Assembly: GCF_004217145.1 (NCBI RefSeq)
Contig: NZ_SHKR01000012.1
Span: forward strand, 186,001-250,000
DNA: 64,000 bases
Source: Kribbella rubisoli
GTDB lineage: Bacteria; Actinomycetota; Actinomycetes; Propionibacteriales; Kribbellaceae
Reading direction: 5' to 3'
In this document: positions 1 to 7,577 of the stretch, in pieces
How positions within the stretch are numbered: the first letter of the stretch is position 1
How the letters are laid out: every line of letters begins with the position of its first letter
Program-made: the position numbers and the translations under genes
The notes under the pieces: generated by a model
The model's database searches: none
Seen by the model: only the letters and a program-made list of their open reading frames with translations
Told to the model about the DNA's origin: nothing

Positions 1-1
1 C

Positions 2-835
2 TTCGGTCGACAGCTTGCGTTGCCTCGTGTCGCCGGGCCGGCGGAGATTGTCGGTGAGACCGCGTTCGGTGCGGCGATCGGCGCGGGCACCGGGGATAAC
101 GCGGCGGCTGCGTTGGGGCTTGATCTGCAGCCTGGGGATGTTGCTGTTTCGCTCGGGACCAGTGGTACGGCGTTCGCGCGGTCGGCCAACGCGACCGCGG
201 ACCCGACCGGCCTGGTTGCGGGCTTCGCGGACGCGACCGGCGAGTACCTCCCGCTCGTCTGCACGCTGAACGCGGCCCGCGTGATGTCCGCGACCGCGAC
301 CATGCTCGGCCTCGACCTGGCCGAGTTCGACGAGGCCGCGATCACCTCACCCGGCAGCGACGGGCTGGTGCTGCTCCCGTTCCTGGACGGCGAGCGTACG
401 CCGGACCTCCCGCACTCCACCGGCCTGATCTACGGCCTGACCCGCGCAACCATGCAGCCCGCGACGATGGCCCGCGCCGCGGTCGAGGGCCTCCTCTGCG
501 GCCTCGCCGACGCCGTCGACGCCCTCCGCGCCCAGGGCCTCCCCGTCCACCGGGTCCTCCTGCTCGGCGGCGGCGCCCGCTCCCGCTCAGTACAGGCCCT
601 CGCCCCGGCCCTTCTGGGAGCCGAGGTCGTCCTCCCCGAACCAGCCGAGTACGTCGCCCTGGGCGCCGCCCGCCAAGCAGCGTGGGCCCTCACCGGCGCA
701 CTCCCGACCTGGCAGGTCCCCGTCGGCAAGCCCGAGCCGGCGATCACCGTCGACGCCGCCAAGATCCGCGCCAACTACGAGCAGGTCCTCACGAACACCC
801 GTCAGCTCCTGTCGTCCCCGTACAACAGGGGCTGA
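2..835 (+). CDS. xylB: Xylulokinase, C-terminal part (5' end outside window)
   Basis: Carboxy-terminal ~277 residues of an FGGY-family sugar kinase, most like xylulokinase, which phosphorylates D-xylulose to xylulose 5-phosphate in the cytoplasm. The reading frame is open from the first bases, so the gene starts upstream; a full xylulokinase is about 450-500 residues and the sugar-binding N-terminal half is missing here. Visible family features are the phosphate-binding GTSGTA segment, the LPFLDGERTPDLP stretch that precedes the second FGGY signature, and the glycine-rich LLLGGGARS nucleotide-binding loop. It ends just before a convergent two-component system. Other FGGY kinases (gluconate, glycerol) are less likely because of the GERTP motif. 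No pentose isomerase or transporter lies inside the window to confirm the substrate. Confidence 0.85.
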   Translation, partial: FGRQLALPRVAGPAEIVGETAFGAAIGAGTGDNAAAALGLDLQPGDVAVSLGTSGTAFARSANATADPTGLVAGFADATGEYLPLVCTLNAARVMSATATMLGLDLAEFDEAAITSPGSDGLVLLPFLDGERTPDLPHSTGLIYGLTRATMQPATMARAAVEGLLCGLADAVDALRAQGLPVHRVLLLGGGARSRSVQALAPALLGAEVVLPEPAEYVALGAARQAAWALTGALPTWQVPVGKPEPAITVDAAKIRANYEQVLTNTRQLLSSPYNRG

Positions 836-849
836 CCGGCCGCCGGCCA

Positions 850-871
850 CGGCGAGCTTCGGCGCTCGCCG
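850..871. terminator. GC-rich hairpin between convergent genes
   Basis: An 8-bp perfect stem (CGGCGAGC/GCTCGCCG) with a 6-nt loop lies in the 38-bp gap between the xylulokinase stop and the histidine kinase stop. It has no U-tract, so it is a candidate bidirectional terminator on position and stem strength only. Confidence 0.45.
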
Positions 872-873
872 GG

Positions 874-2130
874 TCAGCTGGGCCGCGGACCCAGCGGATC
901 CTGCTCCGGCGGCGCCGGCGACCGGCGGGTGGTGCTGGTGAGCGAGCGCTCCGGTAGCCACAGAACGAACGTGCTGCCGACGCCGAGCTCCGAGTGCAGC
1001 GCGACGGTGCCGCCGTGAGACTCGGCGATCTGCCGGACGATGGCCAGACCGAGGCCGGTCCGGCGCTCACCACTGGACGGTACGGTCGCAGGCGCCTGCC
1101 TCTGTCCAGCGCGGAAGAAGCGGTCGAAGACCCGATCCGCGTCGTCGGCCGCGATACCAGGTCCTTCGTCGCGGACCGCGATCCACGCCCAGCCATCGCG
1201 GCTTCCGACCGCGAGGACGAGCTCGCTGCCGCCCCGGGCCAGCCGTACCGCGTTCGAGAGCAGGTTGTCGACCGCCCGCCGCAGCGCCGACGCATCACCG
1301 ACAGTAGTCGGCCCCGGATCAAGCCGCAGTACGACGTGAAGCTCCCGATCCGCGGCGAGCAACTCGTACTCCTCGGCTGCTTCGCCGGCGATCGCGCCGA
1401 GATTCACGTCCGCATCGACGAACGCCGGCGACGAGCGGCGCGCGGAGGCGAGCAGATCCTCGACCAGCCGCGTCATCCGCTCGATCGCCCGGCTGACGAT
1501 CGCGGTGGCCTGCGCCCGGTCCTCCGGTGGCGTGTCGTCATGCGCGAGTACGGCGTCGACGTTCGCCTGGATCACCGCGAGCGGATTGCGCAGCTCGTGC
1601 GACGCGTCGTCGACCAGTTGGCGCTGCGCCACGAACGCCGACTCCAAGCGGTCGAGCATGTCGTCGACGGTGTCGGCCAGGTTCCGCAGTTCGTCCCGCG
1701 GGCCGTCGAGCGCGATCCGCCGGGAGAGATCGGTCGCCGAGATCTCCTGTGCGGTCGCCGTGATCCGCCGTACCGGCCGAAGTGCCCGACCCGAGAGCCA
1801 CCAGCCGGTGCCGAGGCTGACCAGGAACAGTCCGGCCATGCCCGCGGCCGAGTAGTCCCGCAGGCTCTGCAGCGTCTGGTAGTTCACCGCGGACTGCACA
1901 CTCGACAACTCGGCCGCCTGGATCACCTGGCCCGGCTTGAGGTGCAATTCACCTTGGGCGTCCTTGTAGTACTTCTTCACCTCGATCTGGTTCAGCGGTT
2001 TCGGATCGAAGATCTGCTCCAGCGCGAGGTACACCCCGCCGAGCAGCAACGCCGACAGCGCGATCAGTACGGCGGAGTACGTCAGAGTCAGGCGGAACCG
2101 GATCGTCTGCCTCCAGGCAGGGAACTTCAT
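874..2130 (-). CDS. Two-component sensor histidine kinase
   Basis: Membrane histidine kinase of 418 residues. It has a first transmembrane helix at about residues 12-36, an extracytoplasmic sensor loop to about 93, a second helix at about 95-115, a HAMP linker to about 170, a HisKA dimerisation domain with the phospho-accepting His178 in DDASHELRNPLAVIQ, and a HATPase domain ending in the G2 box GLGLAIVRQIAESHGG. The small periplasmic loop is rich in Tyr and Lys and gives no ligand hint. It is translationally coupled to the response regulator encoded upstream: its ATG overlaps that gene's stop as ATGA at 2127-2130, so the two are a cognate pair. The layout is that of OmpR-type systems sensing envelope conditions; the signal is unknown. 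Confidence 0.93.
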   Translation of the reverse strand: MKFPAWRQTIRFRLTLTYSAVLIALSALLLGGVYLALEQIFDPKPLNQIEVKKYYKDAQGELHLKPGQVIQAAELSSVQSAVNYQTLQSLRDYSAAGMAGLFLVSLGTGWWLSGRALRPVRRITATAQEISATDLSRRIALDGPRDELRNLADTVDDMLDRLESAFVAQRQLVDDASHELRNPLAVIQANVDAVLAHDDTPPEDRAQATAIVSRAIERMTRLVEDLLASARRSSPAFVDADVNLGAIAGEAAEEYELLAADRELHVVLRLDPGPTTVGDASALRRAVDNLLSNAVRLARGGSELVLAVGSRDGWAWIAVRDEGPGIAADDADRVFDRFFRAGQRQAPATVPSSGERRTGLGLAIVRQIAESHGGTVALHSELGVGSTFVLWLPERSLTSTTRRSPAPPEQDPLGPRPS

Positions 2131-2819
2131 TCGTCACCTCGGAGCCGATAGCCACGGCCGATCACGGTCTCCAGAACCGGTTCCTCGCCGTCCTGGGTGA
2201 GCTTGCGGCGCAGCGTCCCGACGGTCACGCGGACGCTTTGCGTGAACGGGTCGGCGTTCTCGTCCCACACATGCTCGAGCAGTTCCTCGGCCGAGACGAC
2301 ATGACCCGGGCGCGACATCAAATACCGCAGTACGCCGAACTCCTTCAACGTCAGCGTCAACTCGCGACCGGAGCGGGTGGCGAGGTGGCGGGACGAGTCG
2401 AGCACGAGCTCGCCGACGTGCAGCTGGGTCGTCCCGTTGGTGACGTCGCGACGCAGCAACGCCCTGATCCGCGCGAGCAATTCGACCAGCGCGAACGGCT
2501 TCGTCAGGTAGTCGTCCGCACCCTCGTCGAGCCCGCGGACGCGGTCGGCCAGCGAGGCGCGAGCCGTCAGCATCAACACCCGCAGTTCCCGCCCGGACGC
2601 AACCTCGATCTCGCCCCGCCGGACAGCGCGGCACAGTTCGAGGCCGCTGGTGTCCGGCAGCGTGATGTCCAGGATCGCCAGGTCGTACGCCGTGGTCGCG
2701 AGCTTCTCCACCGCCGCACCGCCGGTCGTCGCGGCGTCAACGGCGTACCCGGCCCGGCCGAGTCCGGAGCGCAACGCACTGACCAGCCCTTCCTCGTCCT
2801 CCACCACCAGTAGTCGCAC
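2127..2819 (-). CDS. OmpR/PhoB-type response regulator
   Basis: DNA-binding response regulator of 230 residues and first gene of a two-gene operon with the histidine kinase. The receiver domain (about 1-115) shows the acidic VVEDEE pocket, the phospho-acceptor Asp51 in LAILDITLPD and the conserved Lys in DYLTKPF. A winged-helix DNA-binding domain (about 130-228) follows, with LTLKEFGVLRYLM and RVTVGTLRRKL. I chose the GTG at 2819, which starts directly at the receiver fold; a longer open frame reaching 2981 would add ~54 arginine-rich residues foreign to the family. The gap of 74 bp to the divergent DUF1232 gene at 2894 holds the promoters of both. Confidence 0.92.
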   Translation of the reverse strand: MRLLVVEDEEGLVSALRSGLGRAGYAVDAATTGGAAVEKLATTAYDLAILDITLPDTSGLELCRAVRRGEIEVASGRELRVLMLTARASLADRVRGLDEGADDYLTKPFALVELLARIRALLRRDVTNGTTQLHVGELVLDSSRHLATRSGRELTLTLKEFGVLRYLMSRPGHVVSAEELLEHVWDENADPFTQSVRVTVGTLRRKLTQDGEEPVLETVIGRGYRLRGDE

Positions 2820-2893
2820 GCCTCCAAGGTAGACGCGCCGGTCATAGGCCCGGCCCTCCGCTTTCGGCGGACTTTCGCGCCTACAGTTGGTGA

Positions 2894-3391
2894 ATGGTGT
2901 ACTTCGGTGGGTTCGTCGGGCTGGTCGGCCTGTTGACCCTGATCCTCCGGGACGGGGACGTGGCCGGGATGCCCGCGGCACTGGTCGGCGGCGTGCTGCT
3001 CGTGGTCGGCGTGGCGGTCGGCGCGCTCGACGTCGTACGGCGGCGTCGCGTCCGCCGGCGCAAGATCGCCAACGGCGAGCCGGTGCCGGTCGGGGACATC
3101 TTCCAGCGGGCCCGCGCCCTGCCGCGGCTGCTCCGGGACGTCCGCCAAGGCGCGTATGCCGACCTGCCGAAGAGCCGGCCGTTCATCTGGGTGCTGGCGC
3201 TGGTCTACCTGATCTCGCCGATCGACATCCTGCCCGACGTGCTGCCGCTGATCGGTGTGACCGACGACGCCGGCGTGGCCGTCTGGCTGCTCACCAGCGT
3301 GTCGACGGCCACCGGCCTGTACCTCAACCGCGAGCGTGAGCGTCAGCGCCTGGGCAATCGTGACCTCGGCAGCGGTGGACCCACACACTGA
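2894..3391 (+). CDS. DUF1232 membrane protein
   Basis: A 165-residue protein with two hydrophobic helices near the N-terminus (about 3-20 and 25-48), a basic stretch (RRRRVRRRK), and a C-terminal DUF1232 (YkvA-like) core recognised by YLISPIDILPDVLPLIGVTDD. That motif marks a family of small membrane proteins of unknown function. The start is supported by a leaderless arrangement: a TACAGT -10 box at 2882-2887 lies exactly 6 nt before the ATG. Its last 68 bp overlap the 3' end of the opposite-strand gene at 3324-3620. Confidence 0.85.
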   Translation: MVYFGGFVGLVGLLTLILRDGDVAGMPAALVGGVLLVVGVAVGALDVVRRRRVRRRKIANGEPVPVGDIFQRARALPRLLRDVRQGAYADLPKSRPFIWVLALVYLISPIDILPDVLPLIGVTDDAGVAVWLLTSVSTATGLYLNRERERQRLGNRDLGSGGPTH

Positions 3392-3620
3392 TGTCAGCCG
3401 CCGCGTCCTCCGGATGCTCGTAGGCGAACAGTTGCAAGGAGTCCGTCGGCGCTGACGGATTGGCGAGGCGGTCGGCGGCTTCCATCAGCTGGTGAGCGGC
3501 CGCCACTACGCGAGCGGCTTGCTCGTGCGCCACGGCCGGATCCTCGAGCGTGACTGCGGCAGTCGCGAGATCCGCGACTTCGCAAGCCTGGTAGGCCATT
3601 GCCAACTGAGCGCGGTTCAT
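3324..3620 (-). CDS. Hypothetical 98-residue protein coupled to TauE-type permease
   Basis: A small soluble protein that I do not recognise. It is largely helical and Ala-rich for the first 60 residues, with two Cys/His-containing patches (YQACEV and HRCRGHDCPGADAH). It is translationally coupled to the upstream permease gene: its ATG overlaps that gene's stop (ATGA at 3617-3620). Coupling argues that it is real despite its size. The 3' end overlaps the convergent DUF1232 gene by 68 bp. It could be a cytoplasmic partner of the permease; that is inference from position only. Confidence 0.6.
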   Translation of the reverse strand: MNRAQLAMAYQACEVADLATAAVTLEDPAVAHEQAARVVAAAHQLMEAADRLANPSAPTDSLQLFAYEHPEDAAADISVWVHRCRGHDCPGADAHARG

Positions 3621-4393
3621 CCGAACGCCCGCACGAAGAAGACGGCGGTCATCGCGATCGCGGTCGTGAGCACCAGCACGCGCAACACAGCCGGCGGCAG
3701 TCGGCGTACGACGTGGGCGCCGAAGTAGCCACCGACGACGGCGCCGGCGAGCAAGGCGACCAGGCGGATCGGCTGAGACAGTACGTCGGCAGCGAAGACG
3801 AAGATCACCGCAGCGGTCAGGTAGACGGCCGCGACCTGCATGACCCGCAGTGGATTCCCGCGGGCCGGGTCGAGCGAGGTCGTCGCGGTCCAGAACGCGA
3901 GCATCATCAGCCCGACCGCGCCGCCGAAGTACCCACCGTAGATCGCCAGCGCGAACTGCCCGGCCAGGACCGCCGCCGGGCCGGGTTGGCCCAGCCGCAG
4001 CGCGGCCGTCAACCGCCGGCCGAAGGCGAGGACGACGGTCGCGAACGCCAGCAACCACGGCACCGCGGCGTCGAAAGATGCCGATGGCAACCACAGCAGC
4101 AGGCCGGCGCCGATCGCGCCGCCGCAGACGCTGGCGAGAGTCAGCCGCGCCGGCGACGGATGGGCGAGCGCCTCGAACTCGCGGCGGTAGACCCATGCAC
4201 TCGTCGCGTTGCCGGGCAGCAGGGCGACGGTCGTGGTCGCGTTCGCGGTGACCGGCGGCATGCCGGCCGCGACCAGCGCGGTGAGTGCCACGAAGCTCCC
4301 GCCACCGCCGATGGCGTTCAGCGCGCCGGCGGCGACACCGGCCAGAAGGATCAGCAGCACCCTTCGAGGATCAGGGTTGCAACCGCCTTCCAC
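3617..4393 (-). CDS. TauE/SafE-family anion permease
   Basis: Integral membrane protein of 258 residues with about eight hydrophobic helices. The N-terminal repeat GVAAGALNAIGGGGSF and the NATTTVALLPGN segment are typical of the TauE/SafE (DUF81) family, which exports sulphite, sulphoacetate or related organic anions. The start is a GTG at 4393 with GGGAG about ten nt upstream; a second GTG a few codons downstream is an alternative. It leads a two-gene unit with the 98-residue protein, and faces a divergent LysR regulator 49 bp away, a common pairing in which the regulator controls the transporter. The substrate cannot be read from the sequence. Confidence 0.85.
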   Translation of the reverse strand: MEGGCNPDPRRVLLILLAGVAAGALNAIGGGGSFVALTALVAAGMPPVTANATTTVALLPGNATSAWVYRREFEALAHPSPARLTLASVCGGAIGAGLLLWLPSASFDAAVPWLLAFATVVLAFGRRLTAALRLGQPGPAAVLAGQFALAIYGGYFGGAVGLMMLAFWTATTSLDPARGNPLRVMQVAAVYLTAAVIFVFAADVLSQPIRLVALLAGAVVGGYFGAHVVRRLPPAVLRVLVLTTAIAMTAVFFVRAFG

Positions 4394-4442
4394 AATGCGC
4401 GATCTCCCTAGCCAGCCTCAGGCTGAGACGTAGGCTGATCCC

Positions 4443-5318
4443 ATGCGGTACGACCTCGACGATCTCCGGCTCTTCACGCATGTCGCGGCAGAGGGCTCGA
4501 TCACCGCCGGTGCGCGGGTGATGCACCTCAGCCTGCCTTCGGCCAGCGCACGGGTCAGAGCGCTCGAAGCGCAGGCCGGCGTACCGCTGCTGATCCGCGA
4601 GCGGCGCGGCGTCCGGCTGACTCCCGCGGGTGCCACGCTGGCTCGGCACGCCCGCGAAGTCCTCGCCGAGACGACCAGGTTGGACAGTGCGGTCGCGTCG
4701 TACGCCGTCTCCAGGACCGCCCCGATCCGGCTCGTCGCCGGCGGTTCCGCGATGCACCAGCTCGTCCCGGTCGCCCTCGCCACGTTCCTCCGCGAGCATC
4801 CGGAGTACGACGTGAACGTGAGCGAGCGGCGTACCGTCCGCAGTGTCCGGCTGCTCGCCGCGGGAGAGGCCGACCTGGGCGTCATCCTCGACGACGAACC
4901 GACCTCGTTGCGGACCGAACCGCTCGCCGACGACTCGCTGGTCGTCATCGGCCAGGCCGGCGGCACCCTCGCCGGCCGCACGTCGATCGCGTACGCCGAA
5001 GTCGCCGAACACCCGCTGGTCGGACTCGACCGCAAGTCCCCGCTCACGCAATGGATGGACGAGCGCCTCGGCCCGCACGCGCCGGCGCCGCGCTACCGCA
5101 CCGTCGTACCGACCCTGCACACGCTGATCACGCTCGCCACCGCCGGTGCCGGACTCGCGATCGTCCCGCGCCGGGCCGTCGACGCGATCGCCGCGCTGGA
5201 CATCTGCCCGCTGCAGGACGCCTGGTCGACCCGCGCACATCTGCTCTGCTACGCCGCGAACGCTCCCCAGTCGGCGCACCTCCTGGCCGGTCACCTGCAC
5301 GCGGCGGCAGGCGCCTAG
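4443..5318 (+). CDS. LysR-family transcriptional regulator
   Basis: A 291-residue LysR-type regulator. Residues 1-60 form the winged helix-turn-helix (DLDDLRLFTHVAAEGSITAGARVMHLSLPSA in two parts), and the rest is the periplasmic-binding-protein-like effector domain. The gene is divergent from the TauE-type permease and probably controls it together with itself. Its promoter looks leaderless: TAGGCT at 4431-4436 lies 6 nt before the ATG. The stop codon shares the 4-bp sequence CTAG (5315-5318) with the stop of the convergent TetR gene. The co-inducer is unknown. Confidence 0.9.
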   Translation: MRYDLDDLRLFTHVAAEGSITAGARVMHLSLPSASARVRALEAQAGVPLLIRERRGVRLTPAGATLARHAREVLAETTRLDSAVASYAVSRTAPIRLVAGGSAMHQLVPVALATFLREHPEYDVNVSERRTVRSVRLLAAGEADLGVILDDEPTSLRTEPLADDSLVVIGQAGGTLAGRTSIAYAEVAEHPLVGLDRKSPLTQWMDERLGPHAPAPRYRTVVPTLHTLITLATAGAGLAIVPRRAVDAIAALDICPLQDAWSTRAHLLCYAANAPQSAHLLAGHLHAAAGA

Positions 5319-6013
5319 TTGCGCAGGCTGCTCCTGATGCCTTCCAGCAGGTACGTCAGGCCGAGCTCGAACACCTCGTCGGCCTGCAGATGGGGGGCGT
5401 CGTGGACCCATTCCTCCATCGCGGGATAGTCACCGGTCGCGAACATCCGGAGCAGGTACGGCGCTGTCGCGTGCTGCCACTGCCGCTGGTCGAGCCCGCT
5501 GGCGCGCTGAGCCCGGCGCTCGGCGACCTCCTTGCGGACCGCGCCGATCACGTAGACGTTCACCGTCGCAAGGGCGCCGGTGACGGTGCCGAGATCGTCG
5601 AGCCCGGTGGCACGCAAGGCGGTCAGCGCCGCTTCGCCGTGGGCGAGGGTCGCCGGACCCAGATGCGGCCGGCCGCCGAGCAGCTCCGCGAACCATTCGT
5701 GCCGCAGGGCCACGCCCCGGATCCCGGTCGCGATCGAGCTGAGGACGGCGTCCCAGGTCGCTCCGGCGGGCGCCGGAATCTCGGCGTACGCGGCGTCGAC
5801 CATCAGCGTGAGCAGCTCGTCCTTGGTGTCGACGTACCGGTAGAGGCGCATCGGACCGGCGTCGAGTGCACTGCCGACCTTCCGCAGCGACACGGCGTCG
5901 AGGCCCGCGCTGTCGGCCAGCTCGATCGCGGCCCGCACGATGCGCTGCCGGCTGAGCGGGCTCGGGGCCCGTCGCTCGGACGGCTCCGGGCGATCCCAAA
6001 TCAGGTCTGTCAC
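5315..6013 (-). CDS. TetR-family repressor of the adjacent monooxygenase
   Basis: A 232-residue TetR-type regulator. The N-terminal HTH (about 22-68) reads RQRIVRAAIELADSAGL...VGSALDAGPMRLYRYV, and the C-terminal ligand domain resembles the TetR_C class that accompanies tetracycline-type monooxygenases. The GTG at 6013 is preceded by a strong GGAGG six nt upstream, which fixes the start; a longer open frame extends to 6334 but lacks any family match. It diverges from the FAD monooxygenase at 6098 and the 84-bp gap contains tandem palindromes (6054-6083) that are likely its operators. By analogy with such pairs it should repress both genes until a small aromatic or polyketide ligand binds. Confidence 0.9.
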   Translation of the reverse strand: MTDLIWDRPEPSERRAPSPLSRQRIVRAAIELADSAGLDAVSLRKVGSALDAGPMRLYRYVDTKDELLTLMVDAAYAEIPAPAGATWDAVLSSIATGIRGVALRHEWFAELLGGRPHLGPATLAHGEAALTALRATGLDDLGTVTGALATVNVYVIGAVRKEVAERRAQRASGLDQRQWQHATAPYLLRMFATGDYPAMEEWVHDAPHLQADEVFELGLTYLLEGIRSSLRN

Positions 6014-6035
6014 ATCACACCTCCAGGACCCGAAC

Positions 6036-6083
6036 GATACACCGCCTTGTTCTGATACGGTGTATCGAAAGCTACGGCGTATC
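6036..6083. promoter_or_regulatory. Tandem TetR-type operators
   Basis: A perfect palindrome GATAC-GGT-GTATC at 6054-6066 is followed by a one-mismatch copy GCTAC-GGC-GTATC at 6071-6083, centres 17 bp apart. A further half site GATAC at 6036-6040 also forms a wider 9-bp inverted repeat with 6058-6066. The cluster lies between the divergent TetR and monooxygenase genes. Confidence 0.8.
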
Positions 6084-6097
6084 GACAGGAGTTCTTC

Positions 6098-7174
6098 ATG
6101 ATCGCGATCATCGGCGCCGGCCCGGGCGGCCTCACGCTCGCCCGGATCCTGCACGTCCACGGCATCGACTCCGTCGTGTTCGAGCGTGACGCGTCCGGCG
6201 ATGCCCGCAGCCAGGGCAGCATGCTCGATCTGCACACCGACACCGGCCAGGCCGCCCTCCGAGCGGCCGGACTGGAGCGGGAGTTCCTCGCGGCCGCCCG
6301 CGGCGAGGGGCAGGACCTGCGGATGCTGGACCACACCGGCACGATGCTGCTCCAGGAGGACACCCCGGACGACGCGCCGATGCTGCGCCCGGAGATCGAC
6401 CGCGCCGACCTGCGGAACATCCTGCTGAGCTCACTCCCCGCGCACACGGTCCGCTGGGGGAGCGCCTTCACTTCTGCGGAAGCGCACGAGGGCGGACACC
6501 TCCTGCACTTCGCCGACGGCAGTACCGCGACGTGCGACCTGCTCGTCGGCGCGGACGGCGCCAACTCCCGGGTCCGTCCGCTGCTCACCGACATCGAGCC
6601 GACGTACTCCGGCAAGGTCGTCGTGCAGAGCTCGATCCGCGATGCCGATCGCACCCGGCCCGAACTGGCCGAGATGGTTGGCCGCGGCAACTACTGGGCG
6701 TTCGGACCGGACCGGATGCTGGGCGCGCAACGCAACGGGAACGGCGTGGTCCAGGTCAGCGTGTCGATCTACGGTCCGTCCGACCTGGACCCGGCGGCAG
6801 CGACCGACCTTCCGGACGAATGGGCTCCGCAGTTCCGGCGCTTGCTGGCCGCCTGTGACGAGCCGTTCGTCGTGCGCCCGGCGTACCTCCTGCCGATCGG
6901 GATGACCTGGCCGCGCCGGTCGGGTGTGACCCTGCTCGGGGACGCGGCGCACCTGATGCCGTCGCACGGCGAGGGCGCGAACCAGGCCATGCGGGACGCA
7001 GCCGAACTCGCGCAGGCGATCGCTGCGCATCCGGGCGATCTGGACGCGGCGCTCGAGGCCTACGAGCCGGCCATGTTCGAGTGCACCGCCAAGGTCGCGG
7101 AGAGCTCGGCAGAGGTCGCGAAGATGATGTCCGGGCCTGATGCCGCCCAGAAGGTGCTCGCGTTCTTCAGCTAG
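6098..7174 (+). CDS. FAD-dependent monooxygenase (TetX/PHBH-like)
   Basis: A 358-residue flavoprotein hydroxylase. The N-terminal dinucleotide fold IAIIGAGPGGLTLARIL binds the ADP part of FAD, DG in LLVGADGANSRVRP is the NAD(P)H/FAD motif, and LLGDAAHLMPSHGEGANQAM is the second FAD signature. The organisation is that of the PHBH class, and the closest well-known relatives are TetX-like enzymes that hydroxylate aromatic or tetracycline-type compounds. AGGAG six nt before the ATG supports the start. A divergent TetR repressor with tandem operators implies induction by a substrate-like compound, so a detoxification role is likely; the natural substrate is unknown and resistance to any drug cannot be inferred from sequence alone. 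Confidence 0.88.
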   Translation: MIAIIGAGPGGLTLARILHVHGIDSVVFERDASGDARSQGSMLDLHTDTGQAALRAAGLEREFLAAARGEGQDLRMLDHTGTMLLQEDTPDDAPMLRPEIDRADLRNILLSSLPAHTVRWGSAFTSAEAHEGGHLLHFADGSTATCDLLVGADGANSRVRPLLTDIEPTYSGKVVVQSSIRDADRTRPELAEMVGRGNYWAFGPDRMLGAQRNGNGVVQVSVSIYGPSDLDPAAATDLPDEWAPQFRRLLAACDEPFVVRPAYLLPIGMTWPRRSGVTLLGDAAHLMPSHGEGANQAMRDAAELAQAIAAHPGDLDAALEAYEPAMFECTAKVAESSAEVAKMMSGPDAAQKVLAFFS

Positions 7175-7183
7175 CGTGCGGGT

Positions 7184-7549
7184 ATGGACGAGGTCGGCAT
7201 TCCGCTGCAGGCGTTCGGTGCGTTGCTGCACAGCCAGCACATCGGCATGGTGTGCCGGGCGTTGAACATGTACCAGGTGGCCGCGGCGTACACGCGGGTG
7301 AGCGGCGGCAACCCGCTCGAACCGATGGCCGACGAGGTCCGGCAGGTCGCGCGCGAGATCCTCGCCCGGCCGCCGGCGGAACCCGATGAAGACCTTCGGG
7401 CCGGCTTCGATCACGTGAGCGCGTTGAACGTGCTGACCGTCCTGGCCGAGCCCGCGGATGCCGAGCTGATCGCCGGCGTGCTGGAGAGTACGACGAACGA
7501 GGAGATTCGCGCGGTCGCAAAGCTGGCGGCGGCCACCGCTCACACTTAG
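7184..7549 (+). CDS. Hypothetical protein, 121 residues
   Basis: A small soluble, mostly helical protein that I do not recognise. It lacks signal peptide, membrane segment or metal-binding motif. A TAGCGT -10 box at 7172-7177, overlapping the stop region of the monooxygenase, lies 6 nt before the ATG, so it probably has its own leaderless promoter. It lies between the monooxygenase and aminopeptidase N with no clear functional link. Confidence 0.65.
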   Translation: MDEVGIPLQAFGALLHSQHIGMVCRALNMYQVAAAYTRVSGGNPLEPMADEVRQVAREILARPPAEPDEDLRAGFDHVSALNVLTVLAEPADAELIAGVLESTTNEEIRAVAKLAAATAHT

Positions 7550-7577
7550 TGTCCCGTGCCGGGATAGCGTGCAGGTC

